The position numbers and the translations under genes are program-made. Below the pieces are notes generated by a model that saw only the letters and a list, made by a program, of their open reading frames with translations, searched no databases and was not told the origin of the DNA. A stretch of DNA of 64,000 nt, taken from IMG/VR virus record IMGVR_UViG_3300047510_001118, positions 1 through 64,000 of that record; one strand, written 5' to 3'. Of the stretch, positions 40,186 to 48,647 are shown one piece after another (the first letter of the stretch is position 1; every line of letters starts with the position of its first letter). Source of the DNA: a virus.

Positions 40186-41205
40186 TTATCTCAGAAATAC
40201 GTCATTTACTTGTCTATTGACACGAATAAATGTTGTACACTTTGATAACTGTTTTAAACTAGGCGCACCCACGTATGTACAGGCACTACGTAAACCGCCC
40301 AATAAATCTAACACTGTGTTTTGTACAGAACCTTTATAGGGTATTTCTACTGTACGTCCTTCACTGCTACGATAATTTGCTACACCACCACTATGTTTAT
40401 TCATAGCAGTATCTGAGCTCATACCGTAGAATATAACTTTTCCGTTTTCTACGGTTCCGCCACCTTGGTCGTGCCCTGCCAACATTCCGCCAAGCATGAC
40501 GAAGTCTGCGCCTGCTCCAAATGCCTTAGCCACATCGCCTGGGCAAGTACAACCACCATCAGCAATAATATGGGCGCCGAGACCGTGCGCCGCATCAGCG
40601 CATTCAATGATCGCAGAAAGTTGCGGGTAGCCAACCCCAGTTTGTATCCTAGTCGTACATACCGATCCCGGTCCAATTCCAACTTTGACAATGTCTGCTC
40701 CTCTTAAAATTAATTCTTGTGTCATGTCAGCAGTGACAACGTTACCAGCAATAATAGTTGCGTGTGGATATGTTGATCTAACTTTACTAACGAAGTCTCC
40801 AAAATGTTCACTGTATCCGTTGGCCACATCAATACAGATAAACCGTATTTCGGGATAAGAATTAACTATTTGTCGTAATTTTAGGAAATCCTTATCGCCG
40901 GTACCTGTACTGACAGCAAAATGATCGCCGCCAAAATGTCCTACGAAATTGAACAGATCTTCCTCGTCATAGTTTTTAACAAGGCAAGTAAACATCTGAT
41001 GCTCATACAGAGCCTTGGCCATTCCTATAGTTCCGACGCCATCCATGTTGGCGGCCATTATAGGAACTCCAGTCCATTCTGCTTTGCTGTGTTTAAATTT
41101 GTAAGTGCGAGTTAAGTTTACTTCTTTGCGACTTGAAAGTGTACTACGTTTTGGTCGAATTAATACATCCTTGAAGTCTAGTTTGACTTCGTCTTCGATA
41201 CGCAT
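40186..41205 (-). CDS. guaC: GMP reductase (IMPDH/GMPR family)
   Basis: 339 residues. The catalytic Cys loop is [20 protein letters not shown] (about 177-196), and the GMPR-type flap [20 protein letters not shown] and EIPYKG follow. It lacks the CBS domains of IMPDH and fits GuaC, which converts GMP to IMP with NADPH. It could rebalance purines for phage DNA synthesis. Located between dnaK and bS21. Confidence 0.9.
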   Translation of the reverse strand: MRIEDEVKLDFKDVLIRPKRSTLSSRKEVNLTRTYKFKHSKAEWTGVPIMAANMDGVGTIGMAKALYEHQMFTCLVKNYDEEDLFNFVGHFGGDHFAVSTGTGDKDFLKLRQIVNSYPEIRFICIDVANGYSEHFGDFVSKVRSTYPHATIIAGNVVTADMTQELILRGADIVKVGIGPGSVCTTRIQTGVGYPQLSAIIECADAAHGLGAHIIADGGCTCPGDVAKAFGAGADFVMLGGMLAGHDQGGGTVENGKVIFYGMSSDTAMNKHSGGVANYRSSEGRTVEIPYKGSVQNTVLDLLGGLRSACTYVGAPSLKQLSKCTTFIRVNRQVNDVFLR

Positions 41206-41217
41206 TTGATACCTTTC

Positions 41218-41457
41218 TTAGAATAACTTAGGTGGTAAAGCCTGTTTGGCTAACTCTTTTTTCCAACGATTCTTAGCCGCAGATTTTTTACGTTTGCGTT
41301 CTGTTGTTGGTTTTTCGTAAAACTCGCGATCACGTAATTCTTGTAAAAGACCGCTGTCCTGAATTTTTTTCTTAAAACGTCTAAGAGCACGTTCAACAGG
41401 TTCGCCCTCCTTGACGTATACTGTACTACCATTAAACTGATTTTTATGATCTCTCAT
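41218..41457 (-). CDS. rpsU: Ribosomal protein bS21
   Basis: 79 residues. [19 protein letters not shown] and [20 protein letters not shown] are the bS21 signature; the basic C-terminus ends ALPPKLF. bS21 binds near the anti-Shine-Dalgarno end of 16S rRNA and is the ribosomal protein most often found in large phages, where it may favour phage mRNAs. It overlaps the upstream gene by 14 nt. Confidence 0.95.
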   Translation of the reverse strand: MRDHKNQFNGSTVYVKEGEPVERALRRFKKKIQDSGLLQELRDREFYEKPTTERKRKKSAAKNRWKKELAKQALPPKLF

Positions 41458-41839
41458 CTACTTCCTCTTTTAAGTTTGGAAAATCGTAAAAGCGATTTTT
41501 ATTTAAAAGTGTCCAATCGCTTTTCATATTCAAACATCTATAATATGTATTAGGTAAGCTCAAAATATAGGATAAGAAGTGATTTACATCTTCAGACAAA
41601 TTATCTATATCAACAATTATATAATCTACCATTTTGGCTGTAGATAACAGCCATTTTATATCTTTTTCTGTACCAGTATAAATGTAGATGTTTATGTGAT
41701 CTTCTAATTCAACCGCATAGTTTTCTATTTTTTCTTTTGTATCCTGCGACGGAGTTATTACTAAAATAGAATGAGATTGATCAAAAATTATATCAGGGGC
41801 TGTAATTACTTTGATTTTTTTTGTTGAATTCTCTGCCAT
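41444..41839 (-). CDS. Hypothetical protein
   Basis: 131 residues, alternating hydrophobic strands and helices (for example [11 protein letters not shown]), a Rossmann-like pattern without a nucleotide loop. It begins within the -1 frame extension of the upstream membrane-protein gene and ends inside bS21. I recall similar proteins in T4-like phages. Function unknown. Confidence 0.7.
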   Translation of the reverse strand: MAENSTKKIKVITAPDIIFDQSHSILVITPSQDTKEKIENYAVELEDHINIYIYTGTEKDIKWLLSTAKMVDYIIVDIDNLSEDVNHFLSYILSLPNTYYRCLNMKSDWTLLNKNRFYDFPNLKEEVDERS

Positions 41840-41876
41840 AATGTCTGTGTGTCTTGTTCAGAATTTTGGACGTATC

Positions 41877-43241
41877 CTAACTGTCCTTGGTCTTCTGAAT
41901 CTGATGATCCCCTTGCTTGATTATGTAGGTTGTCTTTTTTTTTGATTCTTCTTGTTGCTGTTCTTCTGCCCACTTCTTAGCCTCGGCTACTGGGTCCACT
42001 TCTTCTTGCTTGTTAAAATCTTGATCCCACGGTAATACTTTAATTTCACCAGCATCAAAGGCACGTTGTATTTCATATATATCAGCATCATGATTTTTAT
42101 CTCTCCATTGTTGGAGAGCATCAGTCCATTCTACATTGGCTAATACTTTTTCTTTTTCAACGGCTTTTTCGGCCTCTTCGATCATTTTGTTCCACTGATC
42201 TAATGGTAGGTCTTCTACTACTTCTTGAGGCTTATCTTCCCAGGGTTTTCCTTCTGGGTATAGATCTTTCTCTTCTGCTAAAAATTTAAAATCTTCTTCT
42301 TCTTTTTTAGGCTCTGTTATTTCCTGCTGTTTTGGAAATGGCCATAACGCACTTGTAAATGGCCAAGAACTTTGTTTAGTGTCTTCTTGATCTTTTACAT
42401 TTTCTAATTCGTAAAGGTCACTAGACATTTCTTGATTGTCTTCTTGAGGGGTTTCTTCTTTTTGCTGACGGAACCATTGGAAACTGTACTGACTGGCCAA
42501 TAACAGAATAACAGCCAATGGATCAAATACAATAACAATAATAATGATTACCCAAGTTACTGCTTTTTCTAATATATTAGCATCTGGGTTATCACCGTAG
42601 ATAAAATTAGCAATATATTTTATTGGACCAACTTCTGCTTCCACCTTGCGTACTTCAGCGGCGATGGGTGTCCGTTCTTCGCTAAGTTGACTAATTGTTT
42701 TCTGTTCGGCGGCAATCTCAGAAAGTAATCTAGAGCGTTCTTTGGCCTGCCCTCTACGTAACGCAACTGCCTTGTCCGCACCTTTTTCGTCTGTGCTTCG
42801 ACCCATAACTTGGTCCACAGCCTCATCCATTTGTTTGAGTGCTTTGCGATTAGCATCTATATTGTCCTTTGCTGTCTTTATCTTTTCATCATATACGGCA
42901 ATCTTACTTTGTACATCGCCGCTGACTAAACTTTGATCGCTGTGTGCTTTACTTAGGAATCCAAAAATACCCATCGAAGTAATGAGCATCAATATAGCAA
43001 TAGCGGCTAGTAGATAACCTCTAATAAAGTTAGGTGCTCTAGACCAATTTTGTTTTAACCAAACAGTAGCGGCTAGTTTACTAACTTCTAAGGCCACGCC
43101 CATAACGATGATGGGAATAACTGCCGCAGAGAAAATGGCCACTAGGCCTGCTACGCTGTAGTAAATGGCTACAGCGGATATTGTTAATCCGCTGAATAAT
43201 GTTAGCCACGCTATTAATTTGTCGCTGGTTTCATATCGCAT
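41877..43241 (-). CDS. Membrane protein with coiled coil; C-terminus shifts frame at A9
   Basis: 454 residues as read. Three membrane helices in the N-terminal 100 residues (for example GLVAIFSAAVIPIIVMGVAL), a coiled coil (about 110-205), a fourth helix (about 228-250) and an acidic, Trp-containing tail. At an A9 run (41935-41943) the zero frame ends 22 codons later, but the -1 frame runs on to 41806 with a natural-looking end ([11 protein letters not shown]). Either programmed slippage or a missing base is likely. A CGATAAATATT motif precedes the start. Similar proteins occur in other aquatic phages (from memory). Confidence 0.8.
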   Translation of the reverse strand: MRYETSDKLIAWLTLFSGLTISAVAIYYSVAGLVAIFSAAVIPIIVMGVALEVSKLAATVWLKQNWSRAPNFIRGYLLAAIAILMLITSMGIFGFLSKAHSDQSLVSGDVQSKIAVYDEKIKTAKDNIDANRKALKQMDEAVDQVMGRSTDEKGADKAVALRRGQAKERSRLLSEIAAEQKTISQLSEERTPIAAEVRKVEAEVGPIKYIANFIYGDNPDANILEKAVTWVIIIIVIVFDPLAVILLLASQYSFQWFRQQKEETPQEDNQEMSSDLYELENVKDQEDTKQSSWPFTSALWPFPKQQEITEPKKEEEDFKFLAEEKDLYPEGKPWEDKPQEVVEDLPLDQWNKMIEEAEKAVEKEKVLANVEWTDALQQWRDKNHDADIYEIQRAFDAGEIKVLPWDQDFNKQEEVDPVAEAKKWAEEQQQEESKKKTTYIIKQGDHQIQKTKDS

Positions 43242-43251
43242 AATTTAATAT

Positions 43252-43689
43252 TTATCGACGACTAAATGTCCAAAACTGACTATCTATTGTACGACATCCT
43301 ACTTCTTCGTACTCCCTTTCGTGCTCGCCCTTTTTAATTAAAGACACTAACTTGCGGCAGTGTCCTCCCTGAACCATCCAGGTCATTAATGGCTTAATTT
43401 TGCCTGATGTTTCTTCTCCAGAATTATACCATTCTACAATCTGTCCATCTTCGGCATTTTCTAGAGCATAGATTACTGCTCCAATATGTTTGTCACGATC
43501 TCTTCGATTAAGAGCACCGTCCCAGGATTTAAAAATGTTTACCAAAACAGTAATTCCACTATTTGGTGTTTCGTAATCATTCCTAACCCCACCGGTAGCA
43601 CTTAAAGGAACGTTGACTGGACCAGCCAACACCTCACATGTTTTGAGGATCAGGAATGTAGATAATACGACCAGGGCGATGTGTTTCAC
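43252..43689 (-). CDS. Secreted surface-antigen-like protein
   Basis: About 145 residues from a GTG start following GGAGAGG; an ATG 7 codons upstream is possible. Signal peptide (ALVVLSTFLILKTCEVLAG). The C-terminal half WYNSGEETSGKIKPLMTWMV, GGHCRKLV and GCRTIDSQFWTF follows the RT0821/Lpp0805 '17-kDa antigen' pattern: W-x-N, two conserved Cys and a terminal W. Periplasmic or surface protein, function unknown. It overlaps the lipoprotein gene upstream by 56 nt. Confidence 0.75.
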   Translation of the reverse strand: MKHIALVVLSTFLILKTCEVLAGPVNVPLSATGGVRNDYETPNSGITVLVNIFKSWDGALNRRDRDKHIGAVIYALENAEDGQIVEWYNSGEETSGKIKPLMTWMVQGGHCRKLVSLIKKGEHEREYEEVGCRTIDSQFWTFSRR

Positions 43690-43990
43690 AAGCAATTCCT
43701 CTCCTCTCAACTACTCTACCGTTGAGAACATATTGGTTTATAGTTTCTTGACAGTTACGATCAACTCCTGCTCTTGCCGGAACATGGCGATCTAAAAAGT
43801 CATCTGAACATTTAACAACAGTCTTTGAGTCTACTTGTTTTCCATTTTGTACTTCGACAGTTTGGCTAGTGTTACAAAACTGTGCTGTCTTTTTTGGAGG
43901 AGTAGAACTACATCCTGATATGGCAATAATTATAAACAGTGTAATTATTACCAACCAGAGATAATTTTTTACTGTGTAAGAATGTTTCAT
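43634..43990 (-). CDS. Lipoprotein
   Basis: 118 residues. Membrane helix then lipobox AISGC (about 23-27), giving an outer- or inner-membrane-anchored lipoprotein. The mature part has four further Cys, suggesting disulphides. TAATG-coupled to the upstream lipoprotein gene. Not recognised. Confidence 0.75.
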   Translation of the reverse strand: MKHSYTVKNYLWLVIITLFIIIAISGCSSTPPKKTAQFCNTSQTVEVQNGKQVDSKTVVKCSDDFLDRHVPARAGVDRNCQETINQYVLNGRVVERRGIACETHRPGRIIYIPDPQNM

Positions 43991-44457
43991 TACTGTGCGG
44001 CTCGATTTTTAAGAGCATTAAAACCTTCTTCAGTCATCTTCAAACGAACATAAGTGTAATACTGTCCGTTGTAAATGTATTGATACTTTTTAGATTCAAG
44101 TTGATTTTGAATTAATGTATTGCCTGTAGAAGTTTCAACTTTGGAATGTGTAGATTTACGTTCGTCAATAAATTCTACTTTGGTTAGAGAATTTACACGA
44201 CTACCAATTCGTTTAGCAAAACTGTCTAAAGCAAACGCATCGGCTTGAAGTTCGGATGCCTGAGCAAATTGGCTAACACCCATACCGCAGGAGTAGACAA
44301 AACCTTCTCTAGCCCAGAACCAACCTTCTTTACCACGTTGTTCGCAGTCAGCATACCAAGTAGGCTGTGCCGCAGTCTTACGGGTTTCAACTTCTTTAAC
44401 TGACGCACAACCAACCAAGGTTGCGACCAGTGGAGCAATAATAAGAGCCTTTTTCAT
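43990..44457 (-). CDS. Lipoprotein (LPP20-like)
   Basis: 155 residues. Signal and lipobox LVGC (about 14-17). The mature part resembles LPP20-family lipoproteins, with SELQADAFALDSFAKRIG and a C-terminal YVRLKMTEEGF. Promoter at 44499-44527 with a palindrome in its spacer. First gene of a three-gene secreted-protein operon. Confidence 0.78.
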   Translation of the reverse strand: MKKALIIAPLVATLVGCASVKEVETRKTAAQPTWYADCEQRGKEGWFWAREGFVYSCGMGVSQFAQASELQADAFALDSFAKRIGSRVNSLTKVEFIDERKSTHSKVETSTGNTLIQNQLESKKYQYIYNGQYYTYVRLKMTEEGFNALKNRAAQ

Positions 44458-44498
44458 AATGTGCCTTTCTGTGTGTCAAACAATTTACGACAGTTAAA

Positions 44499-44527
44499 AG
44501 TATAACACCACCCGTAGGTGGTGTCAA
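44499..44527 (-). promoter_or_regulatory. Promoter with perfect palindrome between -35 and -10
   Basis: On the minus strand, TTGACA (44522-44527) and TATACT (44499-44504), 17-bp spacer. The spacer and -35 edge form ACACCACC-TACG-GGTGGTGT, an 8-bp perfect inverted repeat at 44505-44524. It could be a repressor operator or part of a terminator for the upstream gene. Confidence 0.7.
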
Positions 44528-44545
44528 GTGGTTTGGCAATCGAAA

Positions 44546-44848
44546 TTACTTAAAGAATATCAAAGCCATCATAACGGCCTGGATAATAAATCCAAAACCA
44601 ATAGTTACCAAATTTAACATATCTTTTTGGACTGCGGCCTTAACAAATAGTAGAGCCAAACCTGTCCAAACTAAAAGAACAAGATCAACACCTGGAAGTC
44701 TATCTGTGAGTCCAGACATCACAGCCAAAAGACTGGGAATAGTTGAAGCGTGTAAAACTAGTACAGCAATCCAACCAAATGTTTCGGCTGAAATATGTCC
44801 AATTTTAGACTTAAAAAAATCTTTTAGTTGATTGATATTTTGTATCAT
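44546..44848 (-). CDS. Four-helix-type small membrane protein
   Basis: 100 residues with about three hydrophobic helices (for example LVLLVWTGLALLFV and LVTIGFGFIIQAVMMALIFF). Overlaps the SleB-like hydrolase gene by 4 nt, so the pair is coupled. A holin next to a wall hydrolase is an attractive reading but unproven. Confidence 0.75.
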   Translation of the reverse strand: MIQNINQLKDFFKSKIGHISAETFGWIAVLVLHASTIPSLLAVMSGLTDRLPGVDLVLLVWTGLALLFVKAAVQKDMLNLVTIGFGFIIQAVMMALIFFK

Positions 44849-45393
44849 ATGCGTTTCTCTCTGTAAAAAATATGTTGTCCAATTTTTCCTATTTTTTCAA
44901 GTTTCCACTGCGGATTAACGTAGGTGGCATGATAATATAGAGCATCTTTGAGAATGTCCAATCTGAATTCTTCGAGAAGAACTTTTTTAGCAACTGCATA
45001 ACTTTCATTGTATGCCTCCTTATTAATAGGTCTATTTTTATGTACAGAATCACATGCCCATGAGAATTGGCATACAACTTTTTCCATAATTATATTTTTT
45101 TGATAGACTACACCGCAAACATCTTGACCAAATTTTCCTGCGGCTACTCGATTCATCGTTACCTGTGCTACTGCTACTTTACCTTCAAAGGGCTCGTAGC
45201 CGGCTTCTCGATAAATGTTAATAGCAAGGCAGTCCAGTTGTTTTTCTCGAGTTTTAATACTTACAACATCGGAACTATAAACACCTGCTGATTCTTTAAG
45301 ACTAGCAAATTTCTTTAAGGTTACAGTTTGGACCAGCATGACTACGGCTATAAATCCAGCCAAACATAAACCTAATCTTAACAATTTTTCCAT
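44845..45393 (-). CDS. SleB/CwlJ-type cell-wall hydrolase, membrane-anchored
   Basis: 182 residues from the ATG after AAAGGAGAAAACAAT. N-terminal signal anchor (about 5-24, LGLCLAGFIAVVMLVQTV). The Hydrolase_2 domain (about 50-180) is recognised by CLAINIYREAGYEPFEGKVA, VAQVTMNRV and YHATYVNPQW. These enzymes cleave peptidoglycan glycan strands. It could be a lysin or a remodelling enzyme. Coupled to the membrane protein downstream. Confidence 0.88.
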   Translation of the reverse strand: MEKLLRLGLCLAGFIAVVMLVQTVTLKKFASLKESAGVYSSDVVSIKTREKQLDCLAINIYREAGYEPFEGKVAVAQVTMNRVAAGKFGQDVCGVVYQKNIIMEKVVCQFSWACDSVHKNRPINKEAYNESYAVAKKVLLEEFRLDILKDALYYHATYVNPQWKLEKIGKIGQHIFYREKRI

Positions 45394-45694
45394 ATTGTTT
45401 TCTCCTTTCATTTGGTGTGATTCAAAAATCAAATCACATTACATTAAGGGAGTAAACTTCACGAGGCTCATTGAAAGAACCCTGGGTTCGTGTAGTTTGT
45501 CTCCATTGGACGCACAATCTCATAACTTGTGTGCCTTTGGCGAACTTGACCGCCCGAATCTCACGGGTTTCTCATAGGCCAAGACTCGCAGGACTGTTTC
45601 TGCTTGTGACATACTTTGGTCCAACTATCTTAGTTTCTTTGCGAAACGTATAATATATAGTTCATCTTTCATATTATAGCACGAAAATCGGTGA
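45394..45694 (-). other. 300-nt non-coding leader with hairpins
   Basis: No convincing gene. The minus strand has an extended -10 (TGCTATAAT, 45673-45678), a near-palindrome GAACCC/GGGTTC at 45477-45489, GCACA/TGTGC and CCCG/CGGG hairpins at about 45510-45570, and TGTGATT/AATCACA at 45416-45438 just before the hydrolase ribosome site. A structured 5' leader or small RNA of about 200 nt is plausible. Confidence 0.45.
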
Positions 45695-46093
45695 TTATCG
45701 ACGCATTTTGGAAATATCCACCGCCTCTTCATTACTAAAAATTGGAACAGCGTTACTTTTGTGCATAGTTCCAATGCCTTTAATCATTGTGCCTGTATAA
45801 ACTTTGTCTGGTGCTTTAACGCACGGTCCACCTGTAAATGGCAGACTTCCAATCTTTGGAGTTTCTCTACGATACGGTTCTGATTTAGGTACATAGTAAC
45901 TAGATTCGAGAGCCCGTTTTCGTTTACGTTCTTCTGCTTCAACACCCCATCTTTTCTGTAGGGCTTTCCAAGATTCCTCTTGTTCTCTAGCCTTTTTTGC
46001 CTGTTCAGCGTTGCGAAACTTCTGTTTGCCTTTTTTCTTGCCAGTGGTACTGAGCCACGGGCCTTCAAGATGCATACTCAAAGTATTCTCCAA
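45695..46093 (-). CDS. Conserved-type phage hypothetical
   Basis: 132 residues, very basic first half (KKKGKQKFRNAEQAKKAREQ), then a C-terminus GTMHKSNAVPIFSNEEAVDI and SKMRR that I recall in many aquatic phage proteins. Basic and probably nucleic-acid-associated. Promoter at 46113-46141. Confidence 0.78.
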   Translation of the reverse strand: MENTLSMHLEGPWLSTTGKKKGKQKFRNAEQAKKAREQEESWKALQKRWGVEAEERKRKRALESSYYVPKSEPYRRETPKIGSLPFTGGPCVKAPDKVYTGTMIKGIGTMHKSNAVPIFSNEEAVDISKMRR

Positions 46094-46112
46094 AAAAGTT
46101 AATATAGGATTA

Positions 46113-46141
46113 GTTTACAACAGATTTTGGTTTTTGTCAAG
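46113..46141 (-). promoter_or_regulatory. Sigma-70-like promoter
   Basis: On the minus strand, TTGACA (46136-46141) and TAAACT (46113-46118), 17-bp spacer, upstream of the 132-aa gene. Confidence 0.7.
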
Positions 46142-46145
46142 AACA

Positions 46146-46472
46146 TTAATACCAATGTTCTGCTACCAATTCGAGAAGATCATCTAGATCATAATTTTTA
46201 TATTGTGGAGATAACTCAAATATGTCATCTGTCATGCTGTCCCAATCTTTGATGCCCAAAAGTTCCATAGCATCTCTTATTCCAATTGGTTCTCCTCGCA
46301 TATGACTTACCCAAACTACAGTCATCATAGAGCAGGCGAATACTGCTTGATCATTGTATATTCCTCTTTCTTCGCACCATTCTATAGTACGTAAAAGGTA
46401 ATATTCAATATCTTCAATTCTATTTTCTAATTGAGCGACCCATTCTTTGGTCTGATCTCTAGTCCAACTCAT
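46146..46472 (-). CDS. Hypothetical protein after iscA
   Basis: 108 residues, helical, acidic, with a Trp-Cys-rich centre (FACSMMTVVWVSHMRG). It starts right after the iscA stop. Not recognised; context suggests the Fe-S operon. Confidence 0.7.
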   Translation of the reverse strand: MSWTRDQTKEWVAQLENRIEDIEYYLLRTIEWCEERGIYNDQAVFACSMMTVVWVSHMRGEPIGIRDAMELLGIKDWDSMTDDIFELSPQYKNYDLDDLLELVAEHWY

Positions 46473-46793
46473 TTATACTCTAAATGATTCACCGCACCCG
46501 CAACGATCACGCTCATTTGGATTAGTAAAGTCAAATCCTTCATTTAATCCTTTTTTAACCCATTCTACCTGTACACCATCCAAATATGCTAGACTTTTTG
46601 GATCAACAAATAAATGGACACCGTGACTGACAAAACTCATATCTTCAGTGTTTGGTTCGTCAACAAATTCTATTGCGTAGGCCATTCCACTACAGCCTGT
46701 GGTCTTAACGCCCAGTCTGATTCCTAGACCCTTGCCTCGACGCTCTAATGTTGTTTTAACTCGCTCTGCGGCTTGTTCAGACAGCGTTATCAT
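46473..46793 (-). CDS. iscA: IscA-type Fe-S carrier
   Basis: 106 residues, the normal A-type length. The three cysteines are in GCSGMAY (about 33-39) and RCGCGESF (about 97-104). A-type carriers pass Fe-S clusters to target enzymes. Overlaps iscU by 17 nt. Confidence 0.95.
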   Translation of the reverse strand: MITLSEQAAERVKTTLERRGKGLGIRLGVKTTGCSGMAYAIEFVDEPNTEDMSFVSHGVHLFVDPKSLAYLDGVQVEWVKKGLNEGFDFTNPNERDRCGCGESFRV

Positions 46794-47166
46794 GTTTGGC
46801 CTTGTAATCGTTTATTGCCGCTTTGATAGCATCCTCTGCCAATATTGAACAGTGAATCTTAACGGGCGGTAACGCAAGTTCCTCAGCAATATCTGAGTTT
46901 TTGATTTCGGTCGCCTGATCCAGTGTGCGCCCCTTGAGCCACTCTGTAGCGAGGCTAGAACTAGCAATAGCACTACCACAACCATACGTCTTAAACTTCG
47001 CATCTGTTATAACGCCATCCTCGTTTACTTTGATTTGTAATTTCATAACGTCACCACAAGCAGGTGCCCCAACCATACCAGTTCCAACATCAGTATCGTT
47101 CTTGTCAAATGCTCCTACATTACGTGGATTTTCATAATGATCTATAACTTTTTCAGAATAAGCCAT
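46777..47166 (-). CDS. iscU: IscU Fe-S scaffold
   Basis: 129 residues. The three ligand cysteines are present: PACGD (about 35-39), YGCGSA (about 61-66) and HCSILAED (about 104-111), as is the LPPVK HscA-recognition motif just before HC. It assembles [2Fe-2S] clusters from IscS sulphur. No IscS, HscA or ferredoxin gene is seen in the window, so host partners are needed. Confidence 0.96.
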   Translation of the reverse strand: MAYSEKVIDHYENPRNVGAFDKNDTDVGTGMVGAPACGDVMKLQIKVNEDGVITDAKFKTYGCGSAIASSSLATEWLKGRTLDQATEIKNSDIAEELALPPVKIHCSILAEDAIKAAINDYKAKHDNAV

Positions 47167-47167
47167 T

Positions 47168-47728
47168 TTATGCTCCTGTTAATCTATCGTTGACAATATT
47201 CCAGTCAACAATTTTCCAAAAGTTATTGAGATACTTGGCTTTGTCTTGTTGATAGTCTAATGCCCAAGCGTGTTCCCAAGCGTCTATCAATAACATAATT
47301 TTCATGCCTGTCTTGTATTCGTGATTATGAATGGTATGTAATTTTCCCTTATCATCCATGTAAATCCAATTACTGCCTTGAGCAGACATAAATTCTTTTT
47401 CTACTGCTTCTTTAAATTTTTCAAAGTCACCATACTTGTTGTCAATTAACTCTCTACTTTGATCTGTAGGTTTGTTAAGACCGCCTGGTACTTTGATATT
47501 TCCAAAAAATAAATTGTGTAGCATGGCGCCGCCGTAATTAAATTTAGGATCGCCTTCGCCTTTATTATATCTTTCAAAATATTTAGATGCTAGACCTGAG
47601 TAATGGTAATCTAATGTTTCCTTACTCATAACTGGATGTAAGTCACCTTTGCCAAATTTTAGAGAATTTTGTTTGATTTCTCCTTGGGCAACTTCCATTA
47701 AATGTATGTAATGTGTTATATCTTTCAT
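47168..47728 (-). CDS. sodB: Fe/Mn superoxide dismutase with N-terminal extension
   Basis: 186 residues. Metal ligands are visible: His in LDYHYSG, His in AMLHNLFFG, and Asp and His in LIDAWEHAWALDYQ. The catalytic domain begins near residue 26, leaving an extra N-terminus MKDITHYIHLMEVAQGE not found in bacterial SodB. Its Leu-Met-Glu fits an L-x-E prohead-protease site, so the enzyme might be carried in the virion (inference). It sits inside the Fe-S gene cluster between the ErpA-like gene and iscU. Confidence 0.93.
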   Translation of the reverse strand: MKDITHYIHLMEVAQGEIKQNSLKFGKGDLHPVMSKETLDYHYSGLASKYFERYNKGEGDPKFNYGGAMLHNLFFGNIKVPGGLNKPTDQSRELIDNKYGDFEKFKEAVEKEFMSAQGSNWIYMDDKGKLHTIHNHEYKTGMKIMLLIDAWEHAWALDYQQDKAKYLNNFWKIVDWNIVNDRLTGA

Positions 47729-48030
47729 GCTGAAAAACTGCTACCGCAGCCACAGGTTGTTTGAGCATTTGGATTTACAATATTAAAACTTGAACCCATT
47801 AGATCATCAACATAGTCAACTTTGGCACCTTGTAAATATGTCATACTCATAGAATCTACTAACACTTTACCAAATTCAAAATCGTCTTCCATCTTTTCTT
47901 GAGCAAAGTCAAAAACATAACTAAATCCCGAGCATCCGCCGCCTTGAATTGAAATTCTTAAATACGGCTCTTTGTTTTCTGCTAAAATTCCATTGATTTC
48001 GGTTTCAGCAACATCAGTAATAGTTATCAT
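47725..48030 (-). CDS. erpA: A-type Fe-S carrier (ErpA-like)
   Basis: 101 residues. Cysteines in GGGCSGF (about 30-36) and TCGCGSSF (about 92-99). Distinct in sequence from the iscA at 46473, so the phage carries two A-type carriers. ATGA overlap with sodB. Confidence 0.92.
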   Translation of the reverse strand: MITITDVAETEINGILAENKEPYLRISIQGGGCSGFSYVFDFAQEKMEDDFEFGKVLVDSMSMTYLQGAKVDYVDDLMGSSFNIVNPNAQTTCGCGSSFSA

Positions 48031-48039
48031 AGTTTTTCC

Positions 48040-48348
48040 TTATCCGTTAGCGTATACATTAGGACTGCCAGAAGATATAGTTGCTCCACAACCATAAGCA
48101 TCACCTAGTCTGCCTATTTTCTTGTTATTAGCATAGACATTTGGACTATAAGAAGTTAATCCCGGAGCATGGCTAGGACAGGAAGGAGGCGAAAATGTAT
48201 GAGATTGTACATTATCCCCTTCTCGAACTACGCCGATACTGTTAGCAAACACATCTCCAGATCCTACATTTGTAACTGTACCGCCCTGACAAGTAGGATG
48301 ATTAATGCTTACTGTATCTGTACCTGATTTTCTAGCAACTTTTGGCAT
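48040..48348 (-). CDS. PAAR-repeat spike protein
   Basis: 102 residues with His/Cys/Gly-rich repeats typical of PAAR (NHPTCQG, SPPSCPSHAPG, YGCGATISSGSPNVYANG). Such proteins cap the tail spike of contractile phages and bind a metal ion. The start follows a GTAAATATAATT late-like motif. A virion gene embedded between the redox genes. Confidence 0.88.
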   Translation of the reverse strand: MPKVARKSGTDTVSINHPTCQGGTVTNVGSGDVFANSIGVVREGDNVQSHTFSPPSCPSHAPGLTSYSPNVYANNKKIGRLGDAYGCGATISSGSPNVYANG

Positions 48349-48356
48349 AATTATAT

Positions 48357-48647
48357 TTACGCTAATTTAATTCCTGTAGTAGACTGAATAAACTGATCAG
48401 CAAATTGTTTATCTGTGGCTTCAGCCACTGTCACTACATTTTTATTTAATTTAACTTCTTTATCCGGGTGGACTGTAAACAAGTAAGGCATTAGGCCTGG
48501 GCCTTGTTGTCCCATACCAATAACCATAGGACGTCTCAGTTTATAAAAGTCTGAGCCGTTTTCGATTAATTTTGCTACTAATTCCTCACCTGAAGTAAGT
48601 TTAAAAGTAACTACTTCACCTTCTGATACACCTTTATCAATTAACAT
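48357..48647 (-). CDS. Small Sm-like-fold hypothetical
   Basis: 96 residues. The strands GEVVTFKLTSGEELVAKLIE then FYKLRRPMVIGM look like an Sm/LSM-type barrel. I recall such proteins in T4-like phages. It overlaps glutaredoxin by 11 nt. RNA binding is only a guess. Confidence 0.7.
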   Translation of the reverse strand: MLIDKGVSEGEVVTFKLTSGEELVAKLIENGSDFYKLRRPMVIGMGQQGPGLMPYLFTVHPDKEVKLNKNVVTVAEATDKQFADQFIQSTTGIKLA

